DNA of 55,161 nucleotides from contig JAEULB010000152.1 of the NCBI GenBank assembly GCA_016792585.1, positions 1-55,161 on the forward strand. The letters run 5' to 3'. A program made the position numbers and the translations under genes. Source of the DNA: Rhodospirillaceae bacterium. Its GTDB lineage: Bacteria > Pseudomonadota > Alphaproteobacteria > SHVZ01. Shown here in pieces: positions 50,567 to 55,161 of the stretch. Under the pieces are notes generated by a model. It was not told where the DNA came from. It did no database searches and was given only the letters and a program-made list of their open reading frames with translations. Every line of letters starts with the position of its first letter. Positions within the stretch are counted from its first letter, which is position 1.

Positions 50567-51427
50567 CTAATACGCTCGCTGTCCGAGGATGCCGCGCGGG
50601 CGGAAGGTCAGCACCACCAGGATCGCGATGAAGCCGACGGCGGTGCGATAGGCCGGGGTCAGGACGAGAAGGCTCAGCTCCTCGCCGACGCCGACCACCA
50701 GCGCGCCGACGACGGCGCCGGGGATGCTGCCGAGCCCGCCGACCACGGCGGCGGCGAAGATCTGCAGGATGGTCTTGAAGCCGATCAGCGGATCGATCGT
50801 GGTGTCGAGGCCGATCAGCATGCCGCCGAGGCCGGCGAGACCCATCGCCACGAAGGAGACCAGGCGGGCGACGACGTTGGCGTTGATGCCCTTGATCGCC
50901 GCCAGCATCGGATTGTCGGCGACCGCGCGCATCGACTTGCCGACGCGGGTGAAGGAGAGGAAGGCGAACAGCGCCGCCATCACGATCACCGCGACGACGA
51001 AGTTCTCGACCTGCTGCGGCGAGACCCGGATGCCGTGGATGTTCCAGTCGCGGAGGATCGGCAGGTCGTAGCCCCGGAGCTGGTTGCCGAAGATGAAGCG
51101 GACGATGTTCTCAAGCGCGATCGTCAGCGCGATCGACCCGATCGCCGTGGTGATGAATCCCGCCCGGCGGAACGGCTTCAGCACGAACTCGTCGGAGAGC
51201 ACGCCGACCAGTCCCGCGATCACGAAGGCGAATCCCAGCGCGGCGACCGCCGGGAGGCCGAAGGTGACGTTGGCGACGAAGCCGGCGAAGGCGCCGATCG
51301 TCATGTGCGACGCCAGCGCGAAGTTGGTAAAGCGCAGCACCGCGAAGATCGCCGTGAGGCCGATGGCCGGCACCGCGAGAATGGTGCCGGCCATCAGGCC
51401 GTTGACGATGAGCTGGAGGACTTCCAC
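50567..51427 (-). CDS. livH: Branched-chain amino acid-type ABC transporter permease (LivH)
   Basis: 286 residues. LivH blocks: LIVNGLMAGTILAVPAIGLT near the start, RFTNFALASHMTIGAFAGF and GKSMRAVADNPMLAAIKGIN. Pairs with LivM as channel. It follows the binding-protein gene by 19 bases. Confidence 0.93.
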   Translation of the reverse strand: MEVLQLIVNGLMAGTILAVPAIGLTAIFAVLRFTNFALASHMTIGAFAGFVANVTFGLPAVAALGFAFVIAGLVGVLSDEFVLKPFRRAGFITTAIGSIALTIALENIVRFIFGNQLRGYDLPILRDWNIHGIRVSPQQVENFVVAVIVMAALFAFLSFTRVGKSMRAVADNPMLAAIKGINANVVARLVSFVAMGLAGLGGMLIGLDTTIDPLIGFKTILQIFAAAVVGGLGSIPGAVVGALVVGVGEELSLLVLTPAYRTAVGFIAILVVLTFRPRGILGQRAY

Positions 51428-51446
51428 CCGAGAGTCCTGGCCTGGA

Positions 51447-52649
51447 TCAGACGAGCTTCAGGAACTCGAGCTTGCCCTTCACGACATGCATGTAGCGGAA
51501 GCGGCATCCGAGGATGTCGCCGATGTCGGTGAAGTCGCAGGGACCGCTGGCGCCCTCGTAGTTGATCTCCTTGCCTTCGGCCAGGACCTTCAGGCCCTCG
51601 ACCGCGGAGTAGACTTTCTGGCCCGAGCCCTGGCAGATCTTGCGGACATTGTCCTTCATCGCGACGCCGGAGGCTTCCTTGGCCTTGGCGATGGTCAGCA
51701 CCGCCATCGAGGCCCAGTCGGTCGCCTGGGAGACGTAGCCGTCCGGCTCCTTGTCGCCGGTGCGGTCGGCGGCGAGCTTGTAGGCCGGGCTCTCGATGTC
51801 GGCCGAGGGCTGGCCGGTATAGACCTTGGTGCTGACTTCCGGCGGGATCGTGTCGAGCGTCGCCTGCGGCACCGCGTAGGACTGCGCGAATTTCGGCATG
51901 TCGATGCCGGCGCGATAGAGGTCGCGGAGCAGCACCACCGTGTCCGGCGCATAGCCGTTGGTATAGATGTAGTCGGGCTTGCCCCGCATCATCTGGTCGA
52001 TCTCGGAGCGGTAGGTCGGCTTGTCCTTCTCGTAGATCACGTGGCTGACGACCTCGGCGCCTTTCGGCTTCAGCGTGTTCTCCAGGTGCTCCTTGTTCGG
52101 CAGCGCGAACGGCGCCTGGATGCCGATGATGCCGACGCGCTTGGCGCCCTGGCTCAGCATGAACTCGCCATGCGCGGTCGCCTGCAGCTTGCTGGTCGGC
52201 TGGGTGCGGATCAGGAATCCCTGATGCGGCAGCAGCGTGATCGAGTCGGCGCCCGAGACCGTCATCAGGAAGGTCTTCGATTCCCAGCAGACCGGCGCCA
52301 CCGCGGCGGTCACGGCCGATGCCCAGGTGCCGAGGATCATCGGCACCTTGTTGACCTCGATCAGCTTGCGGGCGGCGCGGACGGCCGCTTCGGGATTGGT
52401 CTGGTCGTCCTCGACCACGGTCTCGATGCGGCGGCCGAGAACGCCGCCCTGCTTGTTGACCTCGTCGAAGACGGCGGTCATCGCCTTCAGCATCCGCGGG
52501 CCGTCGTTGCCGCCGGCGCCGGTCAGCGGCGTCAGGATGCCGATGCGGATCGGCTCGCCGCTCTGGGCGTTCGCGTTGATCGGCAATGCTGCGACCGTCG
52601 CTGCGGCGGCGGCGGTCTTGAGGATCGTGCGGCGTGTGGTCTTGCGCAT
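51447..52649 (-). CDS. Liv-type ABC transporter substrate-binding protein with Tat-like signal
   Basis: 400 residues. The signal MRKTTRRTILKTAAAAATVA has TRRTILK, close to the twin-arginine consensus, and ends near INANAQ, so export may be by Tat in folded form. The mature part is periplasmic-binding type 1: IRIGILTPLTGAGGNDGPRM and ETVVEDDQTNPEAAVRAARK. GGGAGG lies eight bases before the ATG. The ligand site is not clearly that of leucine-binding proteins; an aromatic or amide ligand is possible. Confidence 0.9.
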   Translation of the reverse strand: MRKTTRRTILKTAAAAATVAALPINANAQSGEPIRIGILTPLTGAGGNDGPRMLKAMTAVFDEVNKQGGVLGRRIETVVEDDQTNPEAAVRAARKLIEVNKVPMILGTWASAVTAAVAPVCWESKTFLMTVSGADSITLLPHQGFLIRTQPTSKLQATAHGEFMLSQGAKRVGIIGIQAPFALPNKEHLENTLKPKGAEVVSHVIYEKDKPTYRSEIDQMMRGKPDYIYTNGYAPDTVVLLRDLYRAGIDMPKFAQSYAVPQATLDTIPPEVSTKVYTGQPSADIESPAYKLAADRTGDKEPDGYVSQATDWASMAVLTIAKAKEASGVAMKDNVRKICQGSGQKVYSAVEGLKVLAEGKEINYEGASGPCDFTDIGDILGCRFRYMHVVKGKLEFLKLV

Positions 52650-52695
52650 TTTGAAGCCTCCCAAGGCTGGTTGTTGGGCGAACTCTAGACCGGGC

Positions 52696-53390
52696 TCAGC
52701 CGCCGAGGAAGATGCGGCGGATCTCCGGATCCTGGGCCAAGGCCTGGGCCGGCCCGGTCCGGCTGTTCTTGCCGTCGACGAGGATGTAGGCGCGGTGCGA
52801 GATCGCCAGCGCCTCGTTGGCGTTCTGCTCGACCATCGCGATCGACACGCCTTCCTTGTTGATCTGGATGATGGCGTTGAACAGGACTTCGGCGGCGACC
52901 GGTGAGAGGCCGGCCGACGGCTCATCGAGCAGCAGGACCGCCGGCTCGACCATCAGCGCCATCGCCATCGCCAGCATCTGGCGCTCGCCGCCCGAGAGCG
53001 TGCGCGCCGCGTGCCGGCGCTTGTTCGCCAGCACCGGGAAGCGGCCGAGCACGCCGTCGATCCGGGCCTTGGCGCCCTTGGGGTCGACGTATCCGCCCAT
53101 CTCCAGGTTCTCGCGCACCGACATCGACGGGAAGATGTTGTGCTCCTGCGGCACGTAGGCGAGGCCCATGCGAGAGATGTCGCGCGGCTCGCGGCCGGTG
53201 ATGTCGGCGTTGTTCAGCGCGATCGCGCCGGCCTTGGGCTTCAGCAGGCCGGCGATCGCCTTCAGCAGCGTCGACTTGCCGGCGCCGTTCGGGCCGATGA
53301 TGCCGACGATCTCGCCCGGCTCGACGCGGAGATCGACGCCTTTCAGGATCTCGTCGGCGGCGCCGTAGCCGGCAACGACGCCGGTCGCGG

Positions 53391-53403
<13 letters not shown>
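52696..53403 (-). CDS. livF: Branched-chain amino acid-type ABC transporter ATP-binding protein (LivF)
   Basis: 235 residues, the LivF length. Walker A GPNGAGKST, signature LSGGERQM, Walker B VLLLDEPSAGLSP, followed by VEQNANEAL, the LivF switch region. Its start overlaps the end of livG by 13 bases. Confidence 0.93.
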
Positions 53404-54161
<758 letters not shown>

Positions 54162-54224
54162 GCCTTGTTTTGGCCCCCTGTTTGGGAGCCAGCCTAGTGG
54201 CCGCCGCGACGGGGATGCAACCGG

Positions 54225-54716
54225 CTATTTGCGGGAGGCCCTGAGGCGCTGGATCGCCAGCAGCCAGATCGCGCCGCCCAAGCCGAAGATGCCGTTGATG
54301 ACCACGCCCCGCAGCATGTTGACCGGCACGAAGCCGTTGCCGAGCGGCTGGCCGCGGAGCGGCGCCAGGACGAACCAGTTGAACGGGGTGATGACGAAGC
54401 CGCCGAAGACGAACCCCGCGATCACGAAGGCGAGACCGGTCCGCATCGAGGCCGGCAGCCGGGTGGAAATCGCCGCGAAGAGCGTGAACCAGATCCCACC
54501 CCAGAAGGCGAGCGAGACGAACTGCGGCACGCCGAGCGGCGGCACCTGCCGCATCGGATAGGGGAAGTTGTTGGACCAGCCGAGATAGTAGAAGAGCCCG
54601 CCGGTCCCCTGGTGGAAGGTCAGCACCGAGAGAAACCCGGCGATGAAGCCGAAGGCGAGCCAGGTCGGCAGGGAGATCGAGGAAGAAGACGGCGTCTCGA
54701 CGGTCTCGGTCATCAT
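54225..54716 (-). CDS. Hypothetical membrane protein, four helices
   Basis: 163 residues, family not recognised. Four hydrophobic segments: [58 protein letters not shown] and [16 protein letters not shown]. Ser-rich N-terminal tail in the cytoplasm or periplasm. Start is either ATG of the pair at 54711-54716, preceded by GAGG; sequence upstream of it is not protein-like. It lies upstream of the Liv genes on the same strand and might share their promoter. Conserved glycines suggest a structural or channel-like fold, without evidence of function. Confidence 0.7.
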   Translation of the reverse strand: MMTETVETPSSSSISLPTWLAFGFIAGFLSVLTFHQGTGGLFYYLGWSNNFPYPMRQVPPLGVPQFVSLAFWGGIWFTLFAAISTRLPASMRTGLAFVIAGFVFGGFVITPFNWFVLAPLRGQPLGNGFVPVNMLRGVVINGIFGLGGAIWLLAIQRLRASRK

Positions 54717-54854
54717 CGCCTCGCGGGGGGAAGGGCCCGCCTCCGAGACTGGCATTCCGGCGTACCGCGGACAAGCGGAACGGCTTGCCGATTCCGCCGC
54801 CGGCTCCAATCATTCGGCCATCAAGGGCCGTCCAAGCGCCCGAAGGAGGATGAC

Positions 54855-55161
54855 GTGAGCCAGCTTCCGTCCTACGACCACGGGACGTCGCCGACCAAGC
54901 TGATCGGCGAGACCATCGGAAACCACTTCGACCGGGCGGTCCGGACCTACGGCGACCGAGACGCGCTGATCGTCCGCCACCAGAACGTAAGGTGGAGCTA
55001 TCGCGAGCTCGGGCGCCGGGTCGACGATCTCGCGGCGGGCCTGCTCTCGCTGGGGCTCGAGCCCGGCGACCGCATCGGCATCTGGTCGCAGAACTGCGCC
55101 GAATGGGCGCTGACCCAGTTCGCGACCGCCAAGGCCGGTCTGATCCTGGTCAACATCAACC
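54855..55161 (+). CDS. AMP-binding acyl-CoA synthetase (N-terminal part)
   Basis: The gene leaves the window after 102 codons. It starts at GTG 54855 with GGAGGA at 54845-54850, reading [10 protein letters not shown]. The blocks [40 protein letters not shown] and [20 protein letters not shown] are the start of an ANL-superfamily acyl-CoA ligase, close to medium/long-chain fatty acyl-CoA synthetases. It would activate a carboxylic acid to its CoA thioester. Divergent from the Liv-type operon across a 138-base gap, so it may act on the imported acid. Confidence 0.88.
   Translation, partial: MSQLPSYDHGTSPTKLIGETIGNHFDRAVRTYGDRDALIVRHQNVRWSYRELGRRVDDLAAGLLSLGLEPGDRIGIWSQNCAEWALTQFATAKAGLILVNIN

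Overview
The window is GC-rich, densely coded DNA with no stretch over 300 bases free of genes. It reads as a chromosomal segment of an alphaproteobacterium, probably Hyphomicrobiales or Rhodospirillales. The evidence is a pyruvate dehydrogenase E2 C-terminus of alphaproteobacterial type, a DUF1236 protein (a family typical of this class), and a large set of solute transporters for peptides, tricarboxylates, TRAP substrates and branched-chain or aromatic acids. I see no rRNA, tRNA, CRISPR, insertion sequence or phage gene.

Layout. (1) 2-337: end of pdhC. (2) 397-5492, plus: a TRAP transporter (dctP, dctQ, dctM), an enolase-superfamily sugar-acid dehydratase and a D-2-hydroxyacid dehydrogenase, probably one uptake-and-catabolism operon. 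(3) 5590-12188, minus: creatininase-family amidohydrolase, peptide-type ABC permeases and ATPases, a RidA-family protein and D-aminopeptidase. The matching binding protein lies across the divergent promoter, behind a MarR regulator with a perfect palindrome upstream. (4) 12278-25631, plus: MarR, binding protein, isoaspartyl-peptidase/asparaginase, ketopantoate-reductase-like protein, GntR regulator with an 18-bp palindrome over its -35 box, a second complete peptide-type ABC transporter, a C45-type acyltransferase/peptidase, an AtuA (DUF1446) protein and a DUF4387 protein. (5) 25628-32675: a cytosolic dihydroxyphthalate-decarboxylase-like protein divergent from an amidase, an orphan binding protein with an alpha/beta hydrolase fold and an SDR, and a MetE-C-terminal-like protein. 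(6) 32730-39478, minus: an SH3/Gly-zipper/DUF1236 envelope protein, then an operon of aconitase-family large and small subunits, TctC, a fused TctA-TctB permease and an alpha/beta hydrolase. (7) 39672-47237: DUF1028, VanX-type dipeptidase, SMP-30 lactonase, aldo-keto reductase, a large FAD/Fe-S D-2-hydroxyacid dehydrogenase and serine-glyoxylate-type aminotransferase. (8) 47234-49119: TetR regulator and MFS exporter around a 16-bp palindrome. (9) 49116-54716, minus: a complete Liv-type ABC transporter with a GAF protein at its end and a small membrane protein at its start, divergent from a truncated acyl-CoA synthetase.

Common theme: nearly every operon pairs a high-affinity importer with one to four hydrolases or redox enzymes. 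Amide and peptide bonds of unusual kind (D-residues, isoaspartate, cyclic amides) dominate the first half; hydroxy-acids and tricarboxylates dominate the second. The most unusual items are the aconitase-family pair with its catalytic motifs rewritten, the AtuA/DUF4387/C45 cassette attached to its own importer, an alpha/beta hydrolase with alanine in place of the nucleophile, and a strong terminator placed four bases before a start codon.
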